Positions 11,788 to 21,900 of a stretch of 64,000 nucleotides of DNA are shown here, one piece after another. Under the pieces are notes generated by a model. The model was not told where the DNA came from, did no database searches, and worked only from the letters and a program-made list of their open reading frames with translations. Each line of letters opens with the position of its first letter. Position 1 is the first letter of the stretch. The translations under genes and the position numbers were made by a program. This DNA comes from Heterohyrax brucei (taxonomy: Eukaryota; Chordata; Mammalia; Hyracoidea; Procaviidae): contig CM053140.1 of NCBI GenBank assembly GCA_028571685.1, forward strand, positions 152,877,701-152,941,700, given 5' to 3'.

Positions 11788-13013
11788 AAAATGCAAAACA
11801 CTTGTCATAAATAGGAGAATAAGACTAGAATCTGTCTTTTCTGCATATAAGGAATCAGTTATTCTAAAGAAAGCTTTTGTCAGTTTTTTATAAAATGCAA
11901 ATAATTTATATATATCTGATTTTAAAATATAGGAAGACAGAAATAACTTCTTTAACTATTGCTGAACAGTCAAATTGTTTTCTGTCTGCCAATAAAACAA
12001 TACTTTTAAAGCATGTTCCTATACAGTGCTTTCAGTACAAGATGTCCCTAAAAACAGAATGTCAAAGGAGAAATGCATTCTAAATTTTGACAGATATTGA
12101 CAGTTTTCTCCCTAAAATTAAAAAATAATTAGCAATCAGTAGCAACTCTTAGTGCTATACCTTGTACCTAGGGCTGAAAAATATACTTTTTCTAAATATT
12201 TTGCTATTTAATTAACAATAACATTATGTTATAGATAATTTAACATGCAACCTAATTATTAACGAGGTGTGTGAGTTATTTTTGCATTTCATTTGTAAAT
12301 CAACTCCTCACATATATGACAATTTTTCAGGTTAATTTTAAGTATTTTACTGATCCATTTGTATGAATTATCAAGCTGCCATTTTGTTCCAATGTTTTCC
12401 AATATTCCCTTTGATTTGTTTCATTTTGCTTTTTTCAAAATATGCAGGTGAGTTGAACTTTATTATTATTAAGGTACAGGCATCAGTGTTGATTATTAAA
12501 CATACACTTTTTCATTGATAGAAATAGCTGTTGTTTTATATTAATACACAATCTCAGGTGCATGCGAATCAGTTTCTGCTTTTTATATACTTACTTGTAT
12601 GTTACTTTGAAAGGACTTTTTAAATAATATTTAAGAGAAAATGCTTTATATGTACCTATTTGTCCATTTTTCTTTAAATCTTTAGTGATTTTATGATCTG
12701 CCTCACATAAGAACTGCATTCTTGTAAAGTATGTTCTTACATTCTTTATAAACTTTGTCCCTGTTTTTCATAGAAAAGCTTGACATTTTCTTTCAGAACT
12801 GCATATAATCTATTAGAATGTAATTTAATCAATATATTTATTTTTCTCCATTCATCTTAATAAATTGTCTTAACTACTCAAAATCCTATAAAACATTCTT
12901 GTATATTTTCCTTATGCAATCACAATATTCATAAAACTTGATGGTTCAATCTGTTCCAATAATTATACGAACTATAATATTCTCTTATTATGTTTCTTTT
13001 TATTAACCTTTAG
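11788..13013. other. Unassigned AT-rich stretch (possible intron)
   Basis: No recognisable repeat. It ends in a pyrimidine-rich tract and AG (12984-13013) that could serve as a splice acceptor for the exon-like segment that follows. Confidence 0.4.
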
Positions 13014-13089
13014 CAATGGTTATGACAGCAGCCATGTCTATCATATTGGAAATTTTATGCAAACATTTAAGCACTTTGTTATTTTCTAA
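13014..13089 (+). CDS. Exon-like segment of unknown function (candidate last exon)
   Basis: It follows a good acceptor context (TTTCTTTTTATTAACCTTTAG). Joined in phase with the donor at 9430, the split codon becomes AGC (Ser). The frame then reads NGYDSSHVYHIGNFMQTFKH and VIF before TAA at 13087-13089. The composition (Tyr, His, Ser, Asn spread) resembles coding sequence more than the neighbouring frames do, and it would make a 117-residue product with the 9152 frame. No AATAAA was seen in the first ~600 bp downstream. I know no homologue, and the segment is short enough to be chance. Confidence 0.2.
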
Positions 13090-13443
13090 AATTCTTGTTG
13101 ATATTCACCAAATGCTCTTTAATATATTTATATGTTTCCTTTACTTTTCAAGTTCACTATCTTGCCCATCCTGTAGTAAAGAAATCCACAGTGCTCAGTT
13201 TGCCAATTTTCAAAACCATAAATTAATTTTATACATCTACTGGTGACTAAACTTCTAATTTTTCAACAAGTCTAGAATGTAAAGTAGACATAACATAAAA
13301 TATTGCATTTTGATCTTGGAAGGAAATGATAGGGAGCACTAGAAATTGAAAATGATGTAAGTACAAATTTTTTATCCATTGGAGTAAAGAGACCTAAACA
13401 GATTAATCAGAAGTAAAGATTCTGTCACTTAATTAGAAGACTA
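13090..13443. other. Unassigned stretch
   Basis: The 76-codon frame overlapping 13016-13246 is in a different phase from the exon candidate and is rich in Phe/Ile/Ser from AT-rich sequence. I see nothing else. Confidence 0.4.
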
Positions 13444-13600
13444 GAAGGCCTGTGGACAGTGATTAAGGGCTCGGCTGCTGACCAAAAGGTTGGCAGTTTA
13501 AATCCACCAGCTGCTCCTTGGAAACTGTATGAGGCAGTTCTACTCTGTTTTATAGGGCACTGTGAGGCAGAAGCAACTTGACAGCAATGATTTTTGTTTG
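13444..13600 (+). repeat. AfroSINE
   Basis: Sense copy: GTGATTAAGGGCTCGGCTGC, CCAAAAGGTTGGCAG, GCTCCTTGGAAACTGTATG, GGCAGTTCTACTCTG, CAACTTGACAGCAATG and a T/G-rich tail. Confidence 0.88.
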
Positions 13601-15080
13601 TTTGCTTGTTTATTTAGTTAGAACACTAGAATGTGAGTCATGAACCCTTTATTCTACAGAGCAATATAGACTGAATATCTGTGAGCAACATGTACTGAAT
13701 ATCTGTAACTGCTTTCACATTTAAATAGCTTGTTGAATAAACACTTCAGTAAACTAATTTTTTATATTTTTAGTACGGAAAAGTTTATTCATTAATACAT
13801 TATTTCATTTTTAACATTAAATATATGTTTATTTTACGTATAGAGGACCAGCTTGCTCAGTAGATATTTATCTCTTCATTTCATTAGACTATAAACATAT
13901 TCAGGATAATTTATGTTCCATCTAAAGTGCTGAGCATACTTGATACATCTTACTAATTAATTTAATGTGTAACCAAGCTAGGTAAGTGGCAAGGCATAAG
14001 GCAAAAAACAAAGACTTTATTTTTATTACTCAATATGTTATCAGTTTTTAAAAATACAATCTAGGCTACCTAAATGATAGAGTGCTTTGCATAGCAACTC
14101 TTCAATTAAAAACATGCATTATTCCTTTATTTACTTATTTGTTTTTTTAAATTTGAAACTTACTGGCACAAGAATATTCAACACTTATCAACAAATTTAA
14201 ACACCACATTTAGGGAATGCTTAGAGGGAACACAATGTTTGGGAGAACAATTACAGATGGACACTATATAAACTAACAGAGGTATAGTTTATTGTCAGAT
14301 TGAGTCATTTGTCTACGTTTAGATAACTCCCAAATTTTTGTTATTAGAACCAAGGGAAGAATTGAAAATAAAATTTAAAGCATAATTATTGCAAATACTG
14401 CAACAGCTGTCTCTACGTGTAAATTTCAGGCTTGTTTGGTTCAAGGTACAGCAACAAACTAAGAAATTTATGTAATTCCAAGCAATAAATGAGCACTATT
14501 ATCTAATGGCACTTAATGTCAAATACTGATCAAAGGTTTTACGCCAGTTATAATTTTAGCGCAGAATATTGCCCATAAGTTACTGCTTAGCAATAATAAC
14601 AACTAACTCATAGAATGCTGCCACATGATCTCTTGTACCTGAATTATGTGCAGAATGCCTCCAAACTGACTGTTCTCATAAAAAATAAATTGTAAGCATT
14701 ATTTTAAGTTTAAGCTTCCATGCATAGTATCGACAAAATAATAACTCCTCTGATGGTGAATCATGGTGAAAATTGTTTATTTCATTTTATTGAACTTAGC
14801 AGTCATAAATCCTCTTCTACAAAAGGAGAATATTAAGAATGTGGATTCACATGTCAGTTGGACATGGTCATAAATTTGACAACTAGAATTACTATAATAA
14901 AATGAATACATTTTATTGACAATGCAAAACTTCTATCATATAAAACATAAATGCCATAAAACATTTTATATTTAATTATTATGCATGTAAAATTCCTTGA
15001 GCATGTTATTCTCTTCTATGATCTTGCACTAATTGCTAATTACATTTATTAACAAAACCATGTGTTAAAACAAATTTTTA
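13601..15080. other. Unassigned AT-rich stretch
   Basis: No gene or repeat was recognised with confidence. Only short AT-rich frames occur. Confidence 0.45.
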
Positions 15081-15864
15081 ATACAATTCCAAAAACATTC
15101 AGCCTCATCTAGGAAAACTCATAATCTCTAAGTTTGCAGGGCAAATGATCACCTAGAAGTCTAAAGAGAAACATGCATCCGGAGAGTCAAAGCTGAGATT
15201 TGCTTAGCCAAAGCAGAAGTCACAGGAGACATCAACTGGTAGGAATACTTAAATGATAATTTTTAAGAATTCCTGGAGGCTGGGAAAACACCTAGGAAAC
15301 ACAGTATTGGGGGAACACTACACTTCTTTGAGCTCATTTTCAGGTTCCCATCAGCTTTGGTGATCCAGGAAAAGAATCATCTTATGGCTTTCATAGGGGA
15401 AGGAGAAGAGTTATCATTCTAAAATACACATAGTACCTTCTCAGTAACAAAGATTGACTCTTCAGGGGAAAATTTTATCTTTGCTAAGGGAAGTACATTT
15501 CTCCACTCTAGACCAACTAGCCTTTCCCCCTCACCTATTAGCTTTTTTTCTGTATATATATGGAAAATATAATCCACAGACTTTGGAGCCGCAAGAAAAC
15601 AGGTTGTGAATACTACAGTATGGGAAGGGAGTAATCGGCAGTAGAGGGGAAAAAGGCCGTGTTGGTGAAGAAATATTGAAGCTTGAAGTCTCAAGACACA
15701 GGCCCATGACAAGACTGGGAATCAATCATAAAATTATTGAATGTCTTCTTCCACACAGAGCTACCATACCATACAAAGGAAGTACCAATAAAATAACAGT
15801 GGATCCTAGCTGACAGAGCTTCAAAAAATTGATGTTACCAGATGCATACTTATCTCTTGCTGCT

Positions 15865-16030
15865 GAGTTATTTAAAACAAGGTGACCCTATTGGATAGTG
15901 TAGAACTGCCCTACAGAGTGTCTAAGGCTGTAAGTCTTCAGTGAAACAGATTGCTGTACTTTTCCCTCTCAGAGTGGCTGGTGGCTTTGATAGGAACCAG
16001 GAGCTTAACCACTGCATCAGGGCTCCTAAG
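15865..16030 (-). repeat. AfroSINE-related SINE, longer variant, antisense
   Basis: Plus strand: AACAAGGTGACCCTATTGG, GTAGAACTGCCCTACAGAGT, then an extra middle block (AAGGCTGTAAGTCTTCAGTG, CTCTCAGAGTGGCTGGTGG), then CTTAACCACTGCATCAGGGCTCCT. The middle block is absent from the common AfroSINE form. Confidence 0.72.
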
Positions 16031-16243
16031 AAGAATACTTACACAGGTGAAAATTCAAGATGAAGCAGTCTAAGAAGGTCAGTAGAGAACTTTGAAACTT
16101 CTGGTATGTATAGCTGAATCAAATAGAACACACCCTAGTCAGTGTAACATAAATTCTCATACTAAAGACTTATTTTAAATAAGTCTTATTATTAAATAAG
16201 TCTTATTATTAAATCCTAGTTCATATTTTATCATACAACATAC

Positions 16244-16412
16244 TAAAAAAAAACCCAACCAAACACACTGCCATTGAGTCAATTTCAACCCACAGCAATC
16301 CTATAGGTCAGAGTGCAACCACCTCATAGAGTTTCCAAGAAGTGACTGGTATATTTGAATGGCCAACCTTCTGGCTAGCAGATATAGCACTTAGCTACTA
16401 CATACGTGTGGC
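16244..16412 (-). repeat. AfroSINE, antisense
   Basis: Plus strand starts AAAAAAAACCCAACCAAACA (complement of the tail). It then has CACTGCCATTGAGTCAATTT, CTATAGGTCAGAGTGCAA and GCTAGCAGATATAGCACTTAGC. Confidence 0.87.
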
Positions 16413-16685
16413 TTTTAACAAAAGTTATGAGGCATTCCACAAAAGCTAGAAAAAAAAATAGTTAAATTCATCATTGATGTAAGACTTAAATCTAATATGT
16501 ACTTTGAAATTAAAAATAGCTATGATAATACATTTAAGTTTCTAATGGAAATAGTGGACAACAAGGGCAGATTGGTATTGTTAGCAAATAGATGAAAACT
16601 CTAATTAAAAACTAAAAAAAAAAAAATACTAGTAGTAGAAAGAAACAAAGCAATGGAACAGAATTAAGGAATGTCTTTAGTGGGC

Positions 16686-16858
16686 TCTGAAAACCCTGGT
16701 TGCATAGTGGTTAAGTGCTACTGCTGCTGTCCAAAAAGCTGGCAGTTCAAATCCACCAGGCACTCCTTAGAAACACTATGGGGCAGTTCTATTCTGTCTA
16801 CAGGGTTGCTATGAGTCAGAATTGACTTGACAGCAGAGAGTTTGTTTTTTGTTTCATT
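16686..16858 (+). repeat. AfroSINE
   Basis: Near full-length sense copy: GAAAACCCTGGTTGCATAGT, GGTTAAGTGCTACTGCTGCT, GGCAGTTCAAATCCACCAGG, TATGGGGCAGTTCTATTCTG, TGAGTCAGAATTGACTTGAC and a GTTTGTTTTTTGTTT tail. Confidence 0.92.
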
Positions 16859-16930
16859 TTTTATTTTTTTTAGTGGGCTTAACAGTATAACTGACACCAA
16901 CATGAAAAAAGTAGTGTGTTGGAAGATAAA

Positions 16931-17000
16931 AGACAAACCAAACCCAATGCTTTAGAGCTGGTCCTGACTCACAGTGACCCTATGTGACAAACTCATGGAT
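16931..17000 (-). repeat. AfroSINE tail fragment, antisense
   Basis: AGACAAACCAAACCCAATGC followed by TGGTCCTGACTCACAGTGAC. Only the tail-proximal third of the SINE is present. Confidence 0.75.
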
Positions 17001-17290
17001 ACAAGCTTGAAGACAAGTAAGTAGAATTCTTCATACTGAAAAGATTTAAAAAAAGGAAGAAAAAAGAAAAGAATATCAAGATCTGTGGGACATTTCAAAA
17101 TATTATAATTTTCATGTAATTAGAATGGCAGAAGAACAACAAAGAAACAAGAAGCCAAATAAATACTTGAATGAATCATAGCTAAGCAATATTTAAAATT
17201 GACAGGCAACAAGCTACATATCCAGAAAGCTCAGAGAACATCAAGAAGGAAAAATTCCAACAGCATTATAGTCATAGCAATATTTAGACT

Positions 17291-17985
17291 GCAGAAATTA
17301 CTCCACTCTGTGACAGCATATTCTTTTTCATCCTGTAATTCCCTTGTCCCTTCAGCCAGCTCCTGTCCACGCTCCACTCTCTCATCACGCCTCTGGGTAG
17401 GAGCTGCCCAGTGAGCCTCAGATATCTACTTATACCAAGAAGCCAATTCTCCCCCATATCATCTTAGTCAATAATTCTCTTTGGGGATGGTTTCTGTGCC
17501 AATAGAGGATCTGGGGGCCTTGACTTCCAGGGACCTTGCACTCTGTTGGACCACCAGGTCCTGTCTATTTAATAGAGTTTTAGATTTATACACCCATTTT
17601 TCTCCAGCTACGTTAGGGAGCCTATGCTGTATCCCCTGTTAGGGTAGTCATTGATAGTGGCTGGTCACCAGCTGATTCTCATCTCATGCTTATGTAGTCT
17701 CTGGATGATGAGGTGTCTTCTGTCTGTTGGACTCACGTTTTCTTCGTGTCTCTGACATCCTTCTTTCTCTGCTGCTCCTGGTAGCCTGGGACCAATTGTT
17801 GCTACATAGATGTTCTCCTGCTAGCTTTTCAGACCCCCAACACCACTCACCAAAGTGGAGTGAAGAACATTTTCTGAAACAAACTTAGTTATGCCAATTG
17901 GCCTAGATATACCCTGAAACCATGGTCCCCAGACCCCAGCCCTGCTACTCTGTGCTTCAAAGTGTTGAGTTATATTAAATGTAAC
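17291..17985 (-). repeat. L1 3' UTR, antisense
   Basis: Reverse complement of an older afrotherian L1 3' UTR. The complement reads GGGACCATGGTTTCAGGG (~17920), CACTTTGGTGAGTGGTGTTG (~17845), ATCATCCAGAGACTACATAA (~17700) and GTCAAGGCCCCCAGATCC. Its subfamily differs from the younger L1s in this window. It abuts sense-oriented L1 5' sequence. The order does not fit simple twin-priming inversion of one copy. Confidence 0.75.
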
Positions 17986-18910
17986 TTTTAAGAACAATTA
18001 TACTAACAATGAATTGGCTGAATATGTGAAATGTGCATAAGTGAAATAGATAAGAGCAATATCAAAAAGTGACTGGAAAAAGAAATTGAAAATAATCTGT
18101 TAGGAAGTTCTTACTTTGTGTGGAAAGCATTATAGTTATATGTGAAGGTAGACTCAGATTAGTTAAAAGTTTAAAAGAAACCCTCATATCCTGAGAGAAT
18201 AAAAAAAAAATAACATTTATTTGTGTGTGATATACATCCCATCTGTAATTCAGAAAAGGAGAAAGAACAAGAAACGTCACCATTTCTTTCTGTGACAAGA
18301 TTATATTTTCGCTTCAGTTGTTGGTCCAGGTTTGTGCATGTATACTAAATAGATCTCCCAGTTTGAATGATTTCCAGGTTTTTCATCCTGTTTCCAAGCA
18401 GTAGATTATCAGGGATTGGCAAATGACAAACACCAACTTCAATTTAAGTTAAATTCATTGTTTCATTATTTCCTATCATTTCTTGGCACACAGAATTGTT
18501 TTTTCATGTTTTTGCTTAGTTAATCATTTAAGAAGTTGTCTGCTTGTTTGTTTTTTAATTTCATTTGACTTTTTTAGATGCACTAAACCAAATTGTTCTG
18601 ATATCTTCACTTATCAAATTCCAGAAAAAATTAAAATGCTATTTTTAAAAAATCAGAATAAAATATAGCCCATCATTATTCACTATTTTGTTTTCTGGCT
18701 GAAATTTGAGTTAAAAGAGAAAAATCAGTAGACTAAGGCAATGTAATATGTTTATGCATAAGGATAACCATAGGATATGTTTCATGTTTATGTAAAGTTA
18801 AAGATTAAATGAAGCTTTTAGTAGTCATAGGAAGTTACTTTCATTTTTAACCATGAAAGTATTTTCTTCTAATTTTGTAAAGAAATTATTACTTAAAAAG
18901 AAAAAAAAAA
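17986..18910. other. Unassigned AT-rich stretch
   Basis: No gene or repeat was recognised. It ends in an A-rich run (18895-18917) at the start of the next L1. Confidence 0.45.
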
Positions 18911-18917
18911 AAAAAAC

Positions 18918-21900
18918 TCTAACAAAAAGAAAAATGACAGCACAGGAGAAGTAGAACAAAGAACTTGTCAACAGTACACAAAAAAAGGCATAAAATGACA
19001 GGATTAAACTCATACCTATCAAGAGTTACAGTGAATACAAACGGATTAAGTGTACCAACAAAGATACGGGGAATGACAGAATGGATAAGAAGCCGTAATC
19101 CACTATAGATTGCCTACAAGAGACATACCTTAGATATAAAGACTCATAAAACTAAAATTCAAAGGATGAAAAAAGTGTACCAAGCAAACAAGTTGCAAAA
19201 AACAGCATGTGGGGCAATATTAATTTCCAATAAAATAGATTTTAAAGTAGAATCCATCACAATTGATAAGGAAGAACACTACATAATGACTGATGGTCAA
19301 TACACCAAGAGGACTTAACCATATGAAAAGTTTACATACCCAGTGTTAGAACTCCTAAGCACATAAAACAAACAGACACTGCTGTGGAGAAAGTGGAACC
19401 CTCCTACACTGTTGGTGGGGTTGCAAAATGGTCCAGCCTCTTTGGAAGGCAATCTGGCGCTTCCTTAAAAAAATGGATATTGATATACCATGTGACCCAG
19501 TAATTCCACTACTTGGAATATATCCTACAGATTCAAGGCCTTTCACACCAACAGACAGATGCACCAGAATGTTTATCACAGCACAGTCCACAATAGCAAA
19601 AAGGTGGAATCAACCCAGACGCCCAACAATAGAAGAATGGATAGGTAAACTGTGGTACATATACTCAATGGAGTACTACGCAATGATAAAGAATAACGAT
19701 GATTCCAGGAAACATCTCCTAACCTGGTTTCAACTGGAAGACATTATGTTGAGTGAGAGTAGTCAGCGACAAAAGGACAAATACTGTATGAGACCTCTAC
19801 GATAAGATCTCAAAAACAGACTTGTGTATAGAAGACTCTTTGACAGCTGCAAGGGAGGGGAGGGAGGGAGGGAGGGCGAAGGGGGGAGGGTTTAGTTTAG
19901 GTAGTTACTAGAAATCTAGTTGGGAGAAAGCGGTGACAGCACACATTAGGAACAAGAACAACATTAAGTGGACTTCAGCATAACTTGAGTACTCCTTCGA
20001 TCTTAACTCAATACTGCAAGGATAGAGTAGCTGGGGCGGGGGACAGGGGACCATGCTCTTAGGCGAATTCCAGGCCAATTGGCACAACTAGCATTTTGCT
20101 AAGAGAGCTCTCTGCACCCCACATTGGTGAGTGGCGTCTGGGGTCTTAAAAGCTGCCAAGCTGCCATCCGAGGACACAGCAAATGGTCCCAACTCAGCAG
20201 GAACGGATGCTCACCGAGGGCCAAAATGGCATGCGGTAAAGACAATCGAGAAGACAGAGAGACCCACAAGAGTGGGTGCCTACATCGACCTGGGACCGGA
20301 AGAACCGGATGGTGCCCGGCCACCACCAGTGATAGCCATGACACAGCTCACAGAGAGGAGCCTCACTGGCAACACAAGAATAAAAAGAGGTGCATCATGA
20401 GATCTCCACTAAAAGACCTCAATTGATGGTCCAGTGGTTTTGGGGTTCCTCTGAGAGCATGGCCCCCGGCCCTGATGCTTCCCATTCCCATAAATTATAA
20501 CAAAGGTCCACTCTTTGGACAGGAATGGATTGGACTTGGCAATGCAGAGTAACCATATATTGGAAGCACTTTATGGTTCTATACATCTATAGGATATCAT
20601 CTTGCTGACCTCTGGCTGGAGGAAGGGGAGTGGACGGAGAGGAAGGGAAAGGAGACTGTTGGGAGGATGAGACATGTATGGAGCAGAGAGGAATAGTGTG
20701 CAGTCACCGGACAGGGAGAGCAGTGGAAGCTGCATATAGGGGGGCATGTAAATTTACATGTGAATGTACATTTTCACTAAGTTATGTTAAATAAAAATAA
20801 AAATAAAAAACAAACAAACAAATAGACACTACTGAAGAGGAAAACAGCTAACTCCACAATAGTAGTAGATGATTTCAACACACCACTTTCAATGAAGAAT
20901 AGAAAATCCAAAAAGTTCAGTAAAGACAGTGAAGATCTAAATGCCCAATCAACCAGATTTACCTTAGAGAGAAATCTATGAATTAATAACAGAAAAAGAA
21001 AGGGAGAAAAATCAGACACATAGAAACTAAATAACAACTTCCTCAAAAAACTACTGGGTTGCAGAAGAAATGGAAGACAGAATGAAGAAATGCACAGAAT
21101 CGAATGAGGATGAAAATATGCCCTATCGGAACCTTTGAGACATAACAAAGCCAGTACTCAGAATCACTTTATTTCGTAAGTGCATAAGTCTGAAAACAAG
21201 AAAGTGCCAGGATCAAAGCATCATTACTACAATTTGAACAAATTGAGAACATCAAAAGAATACCTCAGGGACAAGAAGAAAGCAAATAATAAAATTTACA
21301 GCAGAACTAAATGACTTAGAGAATAGAAACATAACTGAAAGAGTTAAAAATGCCAAAAGCTGGTTCTTTGAAACTGTCAACAAAGTTGATAAGCCAAACT
21401 GATAAAAGAGAAATAGGAGAGGAATAAAAATGAGACGACTAATATCACAAAAAACCCAACAATTAAAAAAAAAAAAATTCTAACAGAATACTATGAGGAA
21501 TTGTACTCTAATAAATTTGAAAACTAAGGAGAAATCAAATTACTAGAAACATGCAATCTTCCTAAACCTACCTAAATGAACATTAACAGAGGAGGAACAA
21601 TTAAATAAGCCAATAATAAAAGAGGAAACTGAAAATGTATTTTAAAAACTCCCAACCAAAGTAAGCTCTGTCCCTGATGGCTTCACTAGAGAATTCTACA
21701 AAACTGTCAGGGAAATAACATTTTTATTGCTAAAGGTATTTTAGAGCATAGAAACTGATACAATACACCCAAACTCATTCTATGAAGCCAGCATATTGCT
21801 GATATGAAAATTGGGTAAAAACAGTGTGAAAAAAGAAAATTACAATATCTCTAATGAACTTAGATGCAAAAATCCTCAACAAAATTCGAGCCAATAGACT

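Larger units (their letters stand above)
15081..17290 (+). repeat. Probable old L1 5' part (5' UTR to ORF1 region), split by SINEs
   Basis: Several blocks outside the inserted SINEs resemble the front half of old mammalian L1 elements. One is a 5'-UTR-like block (about 15420-15840, with CAGTAACAAAGATTGACTCT and CTGACAGAGCTTCAAAA). Another is GAAATTAAAAATAGCTATGA at ~16507. An ORF1-like stretch follows, AAAGGAAGAAAAAAGAAAAG..ATCTGTGGGAC at ~17050-17090. AfroSINEs at 15865, 16244, 16686 and 16931 break it. No long frame remains. Boundaries are approximate. Confidence 0.42.

Noticed and set aside
15081-17985. Twin-priming inversion of one L1 (5' part sense, 3' UTR antisense)
   Set aside because: In a twin-primed copy the inverted 5' piece would lie on the other side of the antisense 3' UTR. 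The two also look different in age, so separate insertions are simpler.
20099-20426. Three frames of 81-100 codons on both strands
   Set aside because: They lie wholly in the L1 3' UTR. The same frames recur (as 32249-32536) wherever that UTR is present.
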